NCBI GenBank assembly: GCA_963575745.1
Contig: CAUYUJ010013958.1
Span: 292,906-356,905 of the forward strand
Length of the DNA stretch: 64,000 nt
Reading direction: 5' to 3'
DNA from: Prorocentrum cordatum
Taxonomy: Eukaryota > Sar > Dinophyceae > Prorocentrales > Prorocentraceae
Position numbers and translations under genes: made by a program. A model generated the notes under the pieces. It worked only from the letters and a program-made list of their open reading frames with translations. It made no database searches and was not told the DNA's origin. This document shows, in pieces, positions 11,469-21,539 of the stretch (within the stretch, counting starts at the first letter, position 1; each line of letters opens with the position of its first letter).

Positions 11469-13089
11469 GTGCCACTCTCGACGTGGTACACGCCCATTCC
11501 GACCAGGACATGGCACCGCAAGGTGGGGGTTGGCATGAGTGAGAGTGATCGGCTATATAATGACGTGGAATACATGATCTCCTCTGACTCTACGATATCG
11601 TTTGTCAACAATAAGGGGGCCGCCGCGTTGAAAGCCGCTCTCCTGCAAGAGCTCCAGAACAGGTCCACCGCTGCTAACGCAACGAACCACAACGGAGCAA
11701 CACTGGATGACATTCGGGCTAACATACGTTCAACGAACTGGACCCCGCCACCGGTGAGCTGCGAGATTCGCTGCCGTGTCATGATATGGAACGGCAATGA
11801 ACGATGCGTTCACGGTGAAGGCCTGCAAAGGCGAGTCAATGGGGGCCAGAAGAGAAGATACGCCGTCAGATTACGACGATGTCGAAAGAGACGCACTGTC
11901 GATGATAAACGACGTTGCTGACGAACAGGCGTACGTCGCCAACACTACCGGCGAAATGCTCGTGTTCCTCGCCCTCGGCGATGGTGAAAGCTGGACGCAA
12001 GCCAAGACCAGTTCAGACCGCACCATTTGGGACACTCTCGCATCTCGCACCTCTGCGCGGGGACAAAATCGGACACACCTCTACCAAGAGGCCGGTTACA
12101 ACCCGAAGATGCTCGTGCTCCGCGGCTCGGAGATATATCATCGCGGAGAGCATCCTGAGAACGACAACTGGCACTTCTTACCCGGTGTCGACAATTACCC
12201 ATATGCCATAGACTTTGCCAAGTACATCATAAATGCGACGAAAGTCTGCTACGAACTCTGTTGTCCGTCCTTCGATAACGTTGAACGGCCGCAAGGCGCT
12301 GGGGCGTCTACTGCCCCGCCGACACCGCCGCCAATGGCGCCGCCATCGCCGGCCAATGCGCCGATGCCTAGGCCCCCAGGCGTGGAAGTTCCCATGATAA
12401 ACGATGTGATTTCTACTCAGGGACGATTCGCGAAATGCCAGGTTGGCCAGATATTCCCGTTCGGTGAAGTTGGAGCTCCTCAGTACTCGCCGCCCGATTC
12501 GGTGAATGTCAATTCTAAGGAATTTGCATCATGGCTGAAAGAACACCATGACGATAGACCGGCATGGGCGGACAGGCGATACACTACGACGCCGTTCAAC
12601 GACAATGTCGATATCTACGGGATGGAGGTAGAAGCTGGATCTCACATGGAAGTGCTACCGACTGATGAAAGTATGAAGAAAGTGATCGAAGCGATCGAGA
12701 AAGGGACGACAATGTTGTTCACGACGCAGACGCGCAAGAAGGCTGCGCCGAAGGTAAGCACAGCAAAAGTGTCCGCCGCTGCAACAGCAACAACGTCCGG
12801 CAGTCCGGACATTATTGGCAAGCCTCTGTGGGATACAATTATCCAGAGCGCCCTGCAACATTCGACCATAGAGAATCGCGTGGAACACATAGTCTGTGTT
12901 CTCGGGCAGGCGAGGGTGCAATGCCCCGACTTCTTCAACATGTGCGAGGAGCATCAGAAGGGAGTGGTAGTCGGCACAAGAGACGGATCGGACACTCTGC
13001 CACCGATCGATACGATACTTGATCATACTCAGGTCGTTGACTATGAACTGATGCTTGCACCGCGCGAGCCCGAAAATAGGATAGAATAA
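11469..13089 (+). pseudogene. Unrecognised coding segments, two overlapping frames
   Basis: Two frames, 11469-11921 and 11797-13089, read as one broken protein. The first gives STWYTPIPTRTWHRKVGVGM and SFVNNKGAAALKAALLQELQ. The second, of 430 codons, gives MLVFLALGDGESWTQAKTSS and then EIYHRGEHPENDNWHFLPGV. A Pro/Ala linker follows near residue 170, then a charged domain ending at residue 430. Composition and codon use match the neighbouring segments. No motif that I can assign is visible. The change of frame near 11790 indicates decay, or an intron that I cannot place. Confidence 0.4.
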
Positions 13090-15660
13090 TTCTACCTAGT
13101 CAAATCGTTGTTCGACGCTGACGAATGGTATAAAACGTCGAAGGGACGGGTCGCTGCTCGAGATTGGGCGGCGAAGAAGATGCGTCTCGCACGCTCCCCG
13201 CGATTCACGGCATAATACTGCCAAGGAGAGCAATCGAATACCTGGTACCGCGACGATCACACACGACGAACTTACCAGACGCATCGTGCTCTGCGTTGTT
13301 CGACTGGAGCATGGTGAAGTTCATTGAGAAGGAATCCTGCGCGGTGCTGGAAATTCCCTTCCGACTGCCTGATTGGGTCAATGACCTTATAGAGGAAGAA
13401 AATGGGAATCCTATTCGCACGCCACTGACGTCCGCAAGCTCTGTGCGATTCTGAACGCAGGCGTATTTCTTCCTTCTAAGCTAAAGTTGGGTATGAGGGC
13501 GAAAACGGGTAAGAAAGCAAACGATAAGGCCCCCGCCGAGGGTGTATATGCTTTCCATGAAAGCGAGTCGATGCATCACCTTCACCAGAGTTATAGCCAC
13601 CGCGCGGAGCATTGGGATGATGGCAACCTCATTACCATGGACTTCAAGCTCGCTTCCCCACCGGCTATACGGGGAGGTTAATCGACCGGTCGATTCGGAG
13701 TCAAAGGGGCGAAAACAATACGTGTGCAGTACGCCAGAGCTGATTGTCAAGCAGTCGTTAGGGCTGTAGTTTATGACACCATGTCAGGCAAATCAGCAAC
13801 AGGTACGGGTCTTCAACTCGGAATGTTCACGCCAATTCGAGGTAGATTTCAAGGCGATGGTAGATCCCGCTCCTGACTTGGAGCAAGGCGTGACGATGTC
13901 GCAAACCAACGACATGATTCGAGACCAGCTAATAGCTGAGAAGCCCACGACCAGTAGACATTGGAAACGTGGAAAGAGAAATAAAGAGTCGCTACTATAC
14001 GACAACTCAGAGAGAGATTATTGAGGAGCTCCGGGGGATCAGAAGGAAACGTGTGGAGAACTTAGATCTTGGGAGCTGGGAGTACCGCTTTCTGTGTTCG
14101 GAAGACCTGATTACTGAACAGTTCGACAAGCCGATCCTAGTGGCCGATGGCCAACGGGATATCGCTACGCCGCTTGACAAGGCTGGTCTGTCGCTAGAAC
14201 GCCCGAGTCTGAGGACAATTGAGGTGGACATGTCTACGCCAAGGATTTCAATGAGCGATTGGATGGCCTTCCGAAGCAAGAACAAGGATGAGAAAGCTCC
14301 GGAAGAAGCCGATCGCCCAATTCCGGGCGATGTCCCTGGCAGAACCGAGCCCCGTGGGCAGCGCAGGACAATGAGCCAAGTCAGGCGGGGAGGTAGGCAG
14401 GCCATGATACAGGAAGCGGCGATTGCGCGGCGAGAGGCGCAGTCGTGCGGTCGGCGTTCAGGCTGGGGTCATATCGGGCATGCTGGATTCAAGCGGTCGT
14501 ACACGGCTGATCGCAAACAGTGACGCTTCGAAAATCCCCACGGGACGCCACTCACGCAGCCCAAAGATCCGAGGTTCGGAGCCCCGGAACATCAGCACCC
14601 GACGATGTCGAGGGAGAAGCTTGCGAGAATGACGATCGTCTACGTCACCACATCTCCGGCTGCCTCAGATCTACATATGCTCGAACATTGGATGCTTCAG
14701 AACGACCAGGATGGTCGTAAGCCAGGGTTCGAAGCTTCACCTGGTGCGAAGGTGCTGCAGATGCATGGATTGGCCCCCGACAGCCATACACCTGGATCGA
14801 TGCGCGCCTAGGTGCCGGATGTACAGCAGATGGGCGGATGCCCACCACAAGAGGGCCAAAGCAGAAATAATAGAGCACGAGAAGACTGAGTACGAAAAGT
14901 GGTGCAGGACGCAGATCATGGCCGTGACTGTCGATGGGTCCGACGAATCCTCGTCTGAAGTTGAAGAGGAGACAGAGCTGGACTTTCCGGCCGATCAAGA
15001 AGGCGAGCACACCGACGATGTCGAAGAAGTATCTGACAGGGAAGAAGAGCGCGGAAGCAACCGGACTGGAATTTGTTGCTGCGCTACAGATCGACCCGCA
15101 GACTCGCCCGTATGTTCCGGATGAGGGAACGTCATTCGGTAAACACTATTTCCTCATCGACGGTAACCTGCCGCTTCCCAAAGAAAAGCAGATATCATAA
15201 GAGGATCTGATGACACTGTGACCGTCGCATGAGGATATGGGTGGGTTAACCCAGATCGGACTCGAACACGAAGAGCTGACCTACGATGGGGTTATTCGCC
15301 AATGGCGAAAGAGTCCCTCTTCTTGCATCGCCAGGATACCGTCGGAACAACATTTCTGCACTGACCCTTGAAAAAGCAAGACTGATAGATGAATTACACA
15401 ACAATGGGCCAGTGCTCCCTTGCCAGCGAATAACCCGGGCAATAATATGTGATCGGCTATCCGCGTACGCGGACTTCGTGGCTGACCCGCTGTTGGATTA
15501 CATCAGGCTCCTGCCACAGGCCGAGCGTGCCAAGGTGAACAGATATTTGCGCGCCGATCGAGAGCCGCAATTTGCCTGGATCAGACAATGCTCTGGTGCC
15601 GATGTATCCACACTTACGCCCGAAGCTATATGCTATCGCAAGCGGGCTGGGCCGCGGTGA
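13090..15660 (+). pseudogene. Unrecognised coding block broken into short frames
   Basis: Short protein-like frames follow each other on the same strand: 13164-13454, 13487-13681, 13773-14024, 13969-14523, 14605-14811, 14711-15124, 14934-15200 and 15286-15660. Examples are NDMIRDQLIAEKP (13908-13946), REIIEELRGIRRKRVENLDL (14011-14070), an acidic segment rich in E and D (14930-15050) and ALTLEKARLIDELHNNGPVL (15358-15417). Each ends within a few tens of bases of the next in another phase. This pattern fits a single long coding sequence riddled with indels better than eight separate genes. I do not recognise any domain. Confidence 0.35.
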
Positions 15661-15736
15661 AGCATTCCGTCTTGCAGAGCTCACTCTTCACCTCCTTCGA
15701 CACAGTTCAGCCTATGTGCTGAGTTCGGGGGGGTAG

Positions 15737-16516
15737 GTGGAAGTGGACGTACTGATAAAGATGCTCACTGATGCCGGCTATGATCGCCCGTGGGCCCGGT
15801 TTACGCATGCGGTCGCGACGCTTTCACCGCGCGAAGTGCAGATGTTGGGAGTAGAGATAAATGCGGCCCACGAAGGCCCCACTTCCCGCCCAATGGACTG
15901 GGACTCGAGCTTCTACGAAATCACCAAGAAATGGTTTGGAGCCTCGGAAATCGACGGAGACACTGACTCGCCCCAGGGAAGTGATGTGGAGAGGTTATAT
16001 ATATAACTCCGACAACGCGACCTCTCCTGCTCAGGGCCGTGTACGGTGATTCGCTAAGGATCATAAGCCCATATCGCAGAAACGCCAGACACGATCCTGG
16101 CATGAGCGAGAAGCACGTTGCACTACTGATTCCGTTGACTGACGCTGACGCACGACACAGTCAGGCTGGGACGATAGCCCCGCTCTATGACGCGATGACG
16201 GGTATCAGGCAATATGGCACTGTAGCATACACGGTGGCAATGTCCCCAAACGCGCATGAGATCCATGACCTTGACGCGCTGACGCCCGGGGAGATACATG
16301 CCCCGTTTAGCTTCTCGGAAGCCAAACAGTTAATAGAAAGAGACGAACGACGCAGTCGCCAGGAAAGCGACGATAGATTCCCGACTTTCCTTCACCAGGA
16401 CGGGGCTTCTAAGGATTTCCTGGGTCGGACTAAGCGATCAGTGTTTGACGTACATTTGAAGGACTTCAACGGCAAATACTTCGCCACCATGAGTGCACGA
16501 GGACCCCGAGAGATGA
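15737..16516 (+). pseudogene. Last segments of the unrecognised coding block
   Basis: Frames 15737-16006 (ARFTHAVATLSPREVQMLGV near 15799-15858) and 16039-16516 (SEKHVALLIPLTDADARHSQ, then HDLDALTPGEIHAPFSFSEA) complete the block. The second frame stays open through 16517 into the 102-bp satellite as far as 17115, but from 16517 the sequence belongs to the satellite-bearing element, so the coding trace is probably interrupted there by that insertion. Function unknown. Confidence 0.4.
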
Positions 16517-16533
16517 AATCACCTTGCGACGTA

Positions 16534-17973
16534 CCCAACCCATTTATATCACTGGAAACGAGGAGTTGGCCGAAACTTGCATGGACAATCAACTTGATGT
16601 GCAAGATACTTGGGACACGCGCCTGTGGCATGATGCGCAGGAGAACCATACAAGGACGAGGGGCGACAGCTACAGGCTCGAAGAGGACATGGGGAGCCGG
16701 GAACGCAGGGCAGGAGAAAAACGCGCGGGAAGCCGAACCATCAGCACGGCAGCAGCAGAGGGAAGGTGCCTGCAGGAGGAGAACAAGGACGAAAGCGGCG
16801 TCTAATTTGAGTCTGCGGTGGGCACCCACTGTGCTGCGCCCCTCAGCAGCCCTCGAAAGTGGCAACAGTTTCACAGATCGCAGCCCCCCAGGGATGGCGA
16901 GGCTTAATTTGAGTCTGCGGTGGGTGCCCACTGTGCTGTGCCCTTCAGCAGGCCTCGAAAGCGGCGACAGTTTCACAAATCGCAGCCCCCCAGGGATGGC
17001 GAGGTTTGATTTGAGTCTGCGGTGGGTACCCACTGTGCGGTGCCCTCAGCAGCCCTCGAAAGCGGCGACAGTTTCACAGATCGCAGCCCCCCAGGGACGG
17101 CGAGGTTTAATTTGAGTCTGCGGTGGGTACCCACTGCGCTGTGCCCCATCAGCAGCCCCTCGAAAGTGGCGACAGTTTCACAGATCGCAGCCCCCCAGGG
17201 ATGGCCAGGTCTAGTTTGAGTCTGCGGTGGATACCCACTGTGCTGTGCCCCTCAGCAGCCTTCGAAAGTGGCGACAGTTTCACAGATCGCAGCCCCCCAG
17301 GGATGGCGAGGTCTAGTATGAGTCTGCGGTGGGTACCCACTGTGCTGTGCCCCTCATCAGCCTTCGAAAGTGGCGACAGTTTCACAGATCGCAGCCCCCC
17401 AGGGATGGCGAGGTCTAATTGGGGTCTGCGGTGGGTACCCACTGAGCTGCGCCCCTCAGCAGCCCTCGAAAGTGGCGACAGTTTCACAGATCGCAGCCCC
17501 CCAGGGATGGCGAGGTCTAATATCTGTCTGCGGTGGGCACCCACTGTGCTGTGCCCCTCAGCAGCCTTCGAAAGGGGCGACGGCTTCGCGGATCGCAACC
17601 CCCCAGGGATGGCGAGGTCTAGTTTGAGTCTGCGGTGGGTACCCACTGTGCTGTGCCCCTCAGCAGCCCTCGAAAATGGCGACAGTTTCACAGATCGCAG
17701 CCCCCCAGGGATGGCGAGGTCTAATTTGAGCCTGCGGTGGGTACCCACTGTGCTGGGCCCCATCAGCAGGCCTCGAAAGTGGCGACAGTTTCACAGATCG
17801 CAGCCCCAAGCAGCCTTCGAAAGTGGCACAGGGATGACCAGGTAGGAAGCAGGCTGGCACGCAGCGACGAGCTATGTACAAGGCAGGGGGGAAGGAGGGA
17901 AGGAAGAAGGGAATGAAGGAAACCCGCGAGCAGTGCTCTATTCCAAACGAGAACCCAACGCAGGAGGGTTGGG
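16534..17973 (+). mobile_element. Satellite-bearing element, copy E1
   Basis: Bounded by CCCAACCC at 16534-16541 and its inverse GGGTTGGG at 17966-17973. Internal order: a 260-bp unique segment, ten 102-bp tandem units (about 16801-17812), a purine-rich stretch, then a conserved tail at 17929-17973 in which CCCAAC and GTTGGG form a small hairpin. The 17 bases before it (16517-16533) and after it (17974-17990) match at 14 of 17 positions, like a target duplication, but the second copy is also the left flank of E2. No transposase is encoded, so if mobile it is non-autonomous. Confidence 0.5.
16801..17812 (+). repeat. 102-bp satellite array 1a, about 10 copies
   Basis: Units begin with a TCTAATTTGAGTCTGCGG-like sequence and end CCCCAGGGATGGCGAGG, with a spacing of 102 bases (starts near 16801, 16903, 17005, 17107 and so on). 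Because 102 is a multiple of three, the array stays open on both strands and yields a 34-residue periodic peptide (for example LRWVPTVLCPSAALESGDSF). The 'protein' is a consequence of the period and is not evidence of a gene. Confidence 0.9.
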
Positions 17974-17990
17974 AATTACCGTGTGACGTA

Positions 17991-19473
17991 CCCAACCCAT
18001 TTGTATCAATGGAAACGAGGAGTTGGCCGAAACTTGCATGGACAATCAACTTGATGTGTAAGATACTTGGGACACGCGCCTGTGGCATGATGCGCAGGAG
18101 AACCATACAAGAACGAGGGGCGACATCTACAGGCTCGAAGAGGACATGGGGAGTCGGGAACGCAGAGCAGGAGAAAAACGCGCGGGAAGCTGAGCCATCA
18201 TCACGGCACCAGCAGAGGGAAGGTGCCTGCAGGAGGAGAACAAGGACGAAAGCGGCGTCTAATTTGAGTCTGCGGTGGGTACCCACTGTGCTGTGCCCCT
18301 CAGCAGCCCTCGAAAGTGGCGACAGTTTCACAAATCGCAGCCCCCCCAGGGACGGCGAGGTCTAATTTGCGTCTGCGGTGGGTACCCACTGTGCTGTGCC
18401 CCCCAGCAGGCATCGAAAGTGGCGACAGTTTCACATATCGCAGCCCTCCCAGGGATGGCGAGGTCTAGTTTGAGTCTGCGTGTGGCGTCACTGTGTTGGG
18501 CCCCCCAGCAGGCCTCGAAAGTGGCGACAGTTTCACATATCGCAGCCCCCCAGGGATGGCGAGGTCTAATATGAGTCTGCGGTGGGTACCCATTGTGCTG
18601 TGCCCCCCAGCAGGCTTCGAAACTGGCGACAGTTTCACAGATCGCAGCCCCCCAGGGACGGCGAGGTTTAATTTGAGTCTGCGGTGGGTACCCACTGTGC
18701 TGGGCCCCCCAGCAGGCCTCGAAAGTGGCGACACTTTCACAGATCGCAGCCCCCCAGGGATGGCGAGGTCTAATTTGAGTCCGCGGTGGGTACCCACTGC
18801 GCTGGGCCCCCCAGCAGGCATCGAAAGTGGCGACAGTTTCACAGATCGCAACCCCCCAGGGCTGGCGATGTTTAGTTTGAATCCGCGGTGAGTACCCACT
18901 GTGCTGGGCCCCCCAGCAGGCCTCGAAAGTGGCGACAGTTTCACAGATCGCAGCCCCCCAGGGATGGCGAGGTCTAATTTGAGTCCGCGGTGGGTACCCA
19001 CTGTGCTGGGCCCCCCAGCAGGCCTCGAAAGTGGCGACAGTTTCACAGATCGCAGCCCCCCAGGGATGGCGAGGTCTAATTTGAGTCCGCGGTGAATACC
19101 CACTGTGCTGGGCCCCCCAGCAGGCCTCGAAAGTGGCGACAGTTTCACAGATCGCAGCCCCCCAGGGATGGCGAGGTCTAATTTGAGTCCGCGGTGGGTA
19201 CCCACTGTGCTGGGCCCCCCAGCAGGCCTCGAAAGTGGCGACAGTTTCACAGATCGCAGCCCCCCAGGGATGGCGAGGTCTAATTTGAGTCCGGTGGGTA
19301 CCCACTGTGCTGGGCCCCCCAGCAGCCCTCGAAAGTGGCGACAGTTTCACAGATCGCAGCCCCCCAGGGATGGCGAGGTCAAAGGCAGGGGGGAAGAGAG
19401 GGACGGGAAGGAAGGAAGGTTCGCGCGAGCAGTGCTCTATTCCAAACGAGGACCCAACGCAGGAGGGTTGGGA
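17991..19473 (+). mobile_element. Satellite-bearing element, copy E2
   Basis: Second copy immediately after E1, separated by only 17 bases. It begins with CCCAACCC at 17991-17998 and ends with GGGTTGGG at 19466-19473. Its unique left segment (17999-18257) is nearly identical to 16542-16800 of E1, with scattered substitutions. It carries eleven 102-bp units, a purine-rich stretch, and the same tail (19428-19473). The bases after it do not repeat the 17-base flank, so E1/E2 look like a tandem duplication of the element with its left flank. Confidence 0.5.
18258..19380 (+). repeat. 102-bp satellite array 1b, about 11 copies
   Basis: Same 102-bp unit as array 1a. Several units share variants that mark later local amplification: CCCCCCAGCAGGC in place of CCCCTCAGCAGCC, and TTTGAGTCCGCGG in place of TTTGAGTCTGCGG. 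The units from 18880 to 19290 are almost identical to each other. One unit near 18480 has lost bases and one near 19290 lacks a few, which breaks the forward reading frame. Confidence 0.9.
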
Positions 19474-20640
19474 AAAAGAAGCCCGCAGCCCAAGAGGCCA
19501 AAAAACGGCCCCGAGATAGACCAAAACAGACCCCAAGAGGCTTGATAAATTGCGTCTCACCCTGCTTCTCGTCCGCCTTATAACCTTCCTGCTCCTCTTT
19601 TCTTCTGGTTGTCGAGCTCTCGCCCGGTCTCAGGAAATATAAATATATCCCCGGAACTGCCAGGAACAGCATTTCTCGATAATTGTTTTTGTTCTTCGCC
19701 GCCCTGCTCCATCGTCATTCCCTGGTCCTCCGCCTGCTGCGGCTGCTCTTCATGCTACTCCCGCACCTCTCCCTTCCCCCTCCCCCCGCTCTCCTTCTCC
19801 TCCTTCTCACCCCCTTGCTTGTGGAACTCTCCCCCGGTCTCTCGAAAATGTTCCCGGAACGCCTGCCGGGAACGTAATTTCTTTGCTTGCGTTCGAGTGT
19901 TGCTCTTGTTCTTCGCCACCCTGCCCCTTCGTCTTTCTTCCCAAGTCCCCCTCCTGCTGCGGCTGCTCTTCATGCTACTCCTGCACCTCCCCCTGTCCTT
20001 CTTCTACCTCCTCCTGCTCCCCCTGAACCGTCCTTCCTCCCGCTCCCCTTCTTCTCCTCCTCACCCTCCTTCCCTTCCGCCTACTCCTTATGTCCTGCTC
20101 GTCCTGCTCCTCCTCTCCTCTTCCTGCCGCTCACCTTGTCCTGCGCGTCTGTCCTCCTCCTCCTCCTCCTCCTCCTCCTCCTCCTCCTCCTCCTCATTCT
20201 CCTCCTCCTCCTTCTCGAGACTCCTCCTCCTGCTCTAGCCCTCCTCCTCGTTCCTGTCCTCCTCCTCCTTCTCGGGCTCCTCCTCCTGCTGTCACGAAAT
20301 ATGTTATCGGGGAGCTCCCCGGGAATATAATTCCGCGTGCCTCCCTTTCTCCACCTCGCCGATATTATCCTCCTTCTCGTTCCCCCCCTCTTCTCTCTCG
20401 GGCCCCCCACTCCTCCTGTCGCGCAAGAAGTCCCCAGGAAGACTCCCGGGAACATAAGTCCCATCCCCTTGCTCAAGCGCCTGACCCCTCCTTGGCGGCC
20501 CTTCCCCCTCCTCCTCCTTCCTCTGATCCTCCTCCTCTGGCTGATCTTCCTCCTATTCCTGTTCCTCTCCATCTTCTTCCTCCGCCTCCTCCTGCTTCCC
20601 CTCGACTCCCCCCCCCTCTCTCCCCCTTGCTTCTGCCGCG
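19474..20640. repeat. Pyrimidine-rich tract with dispersed ~230-bp repeats and (TCC)n
   Basis: Dominated by C and T. A motif with CCCGGAAC or CCCGGGAAC followed by ATAATT- or GTAATT-like sequence recurs near 19648, 19853, 20315 and 20440. The stretch TGCTGCGGCTGCTCTTCATG occurs at about 19735 and again at 19958. A (TCC)n run occupies about 20152-20215. Long frames here (for example 19609-20238) are Ser/Leu/Pro-rich translations of simple sequence and are not accepted as genes. Nothing else is seen. Confidence 0.7.
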
Positions 20641-21230
20641 TGCCCCTCCTCGTCACTCCGCGGGTCGCGGGGCCGAAGAGTCTCGGAAGCCGATGGGTCG
20701 CGGGGCCGCGATTGAGGATCTTCGATCCTAGAGGTCAGGAGCGCCCAGGGGCCGAAGGATTCGGAGGACTCCTGGGGCCGACTTCAAGGGTCGCGGGGCC
20801 CACGGCCCCCAAAGGTATCCGGACCCGGGAGGGCGCCCGGATCGGGGGGCGCCCGGACCAGGGAAGGGGGGGGGGGAGGAGGAGAAAGGGCAGAGGATAT
20901 TGAGGAGGAGGAGGAGGATGGGGGGGTGGAAAGGAGGAGAGGGAAGAGGAGGAGGAGAAGAACGCGCAGGAGGAGCAGAAGCACACGAAGGAGGAGGAGG
21001 TGGTGGAGGAGAAGGAAACTAAGGAAACGGAGGAAAGAGACAGGCGAGGAGGAGGAGGGAGAAGGAGAAGGAGAAGGAGGAGGAGGAGGGGAAGGATGGA
21101 CAGATACATGCGTACATGCACATAAGAAAAGGGCTGCCTTGAGGGCTGCCTTGATACTTCTGCCGGGGCCTTGCCGTGATCTCGGCTAGAACCAAAGCGC
21201 GCGCGAAGAGCGCGATGGTTTTAGTATAGA
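20640..21230. repeat. GC-rich degenerate repeat followed by (GGA)n purine tract
   Basis: At 20650-20870 the words GTCGCGGGGCCG and GGGCGCCCGGA(T/C)C recur in short imperfect copies. At 20865-21095 the sequence is almost pure purine with GGA and GAGGA units. The latter translates as Arg/Glu-rich or, on the other strand, Leu/Pro/Ser-rich frames, which are rejected as genes. Confidence 0.7.
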
Positions 21231-21258
21231 TCTATATATATATGTATGTATATGCATC

Positions 21259-21308
<50 letters not shown>

Positions 21309-21502
21309 CCGAGGCGCCGCAATGATTGCAACGTCGAGCACCCCGCAAAACATATTATCATAAAAATGGCCGCTCAATAAGGATTCATTTGCTATGAAAA
21401 AGAGCTCGCGCCCCTCCCCCCCCCTCGGAGAGAGGAGAGAGAGAGAGAGAGAGACAGAGAGACAGAGAGACAGAGAGACAGAGAGACAGAGAGAGAGGGG
21501 GG
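21225..21502. repeat. (TA)n and (GA)n microsatellites
   Basis: An AT-dinucleotide run occupies 21228-21304. After about 120 bases of unique DNA, a purine run of GAGAGAGACAGAGAGACAG type occupies 21430-21502, ending in nine G. These are simple sequence with no gene. Confidence 0.9.
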
Positions 21503-21539
21503 GGAAGTAGCTTCGCATCACGGATGTTCAAAAACAACC

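Noticed and set aside
14725-14745. GGGTTCGAAGCTTC, a second tRNA T-arm look-alike
   Set aside because: Lies in the decayed coding block, with no acceptor stem or anticodon arm.
16801-19380. CRISPR-like appearance of regularly spaced repeats
   Set aside because: The whole 102-bp unit repeats with no variable spacers; this is a satellite in a eukaryotic genome.
18328-19560. 410-codon minus-strand frame through the 102-bp array
   Set aside because: An artefact of the 102-bp period; the other strand is equally open.
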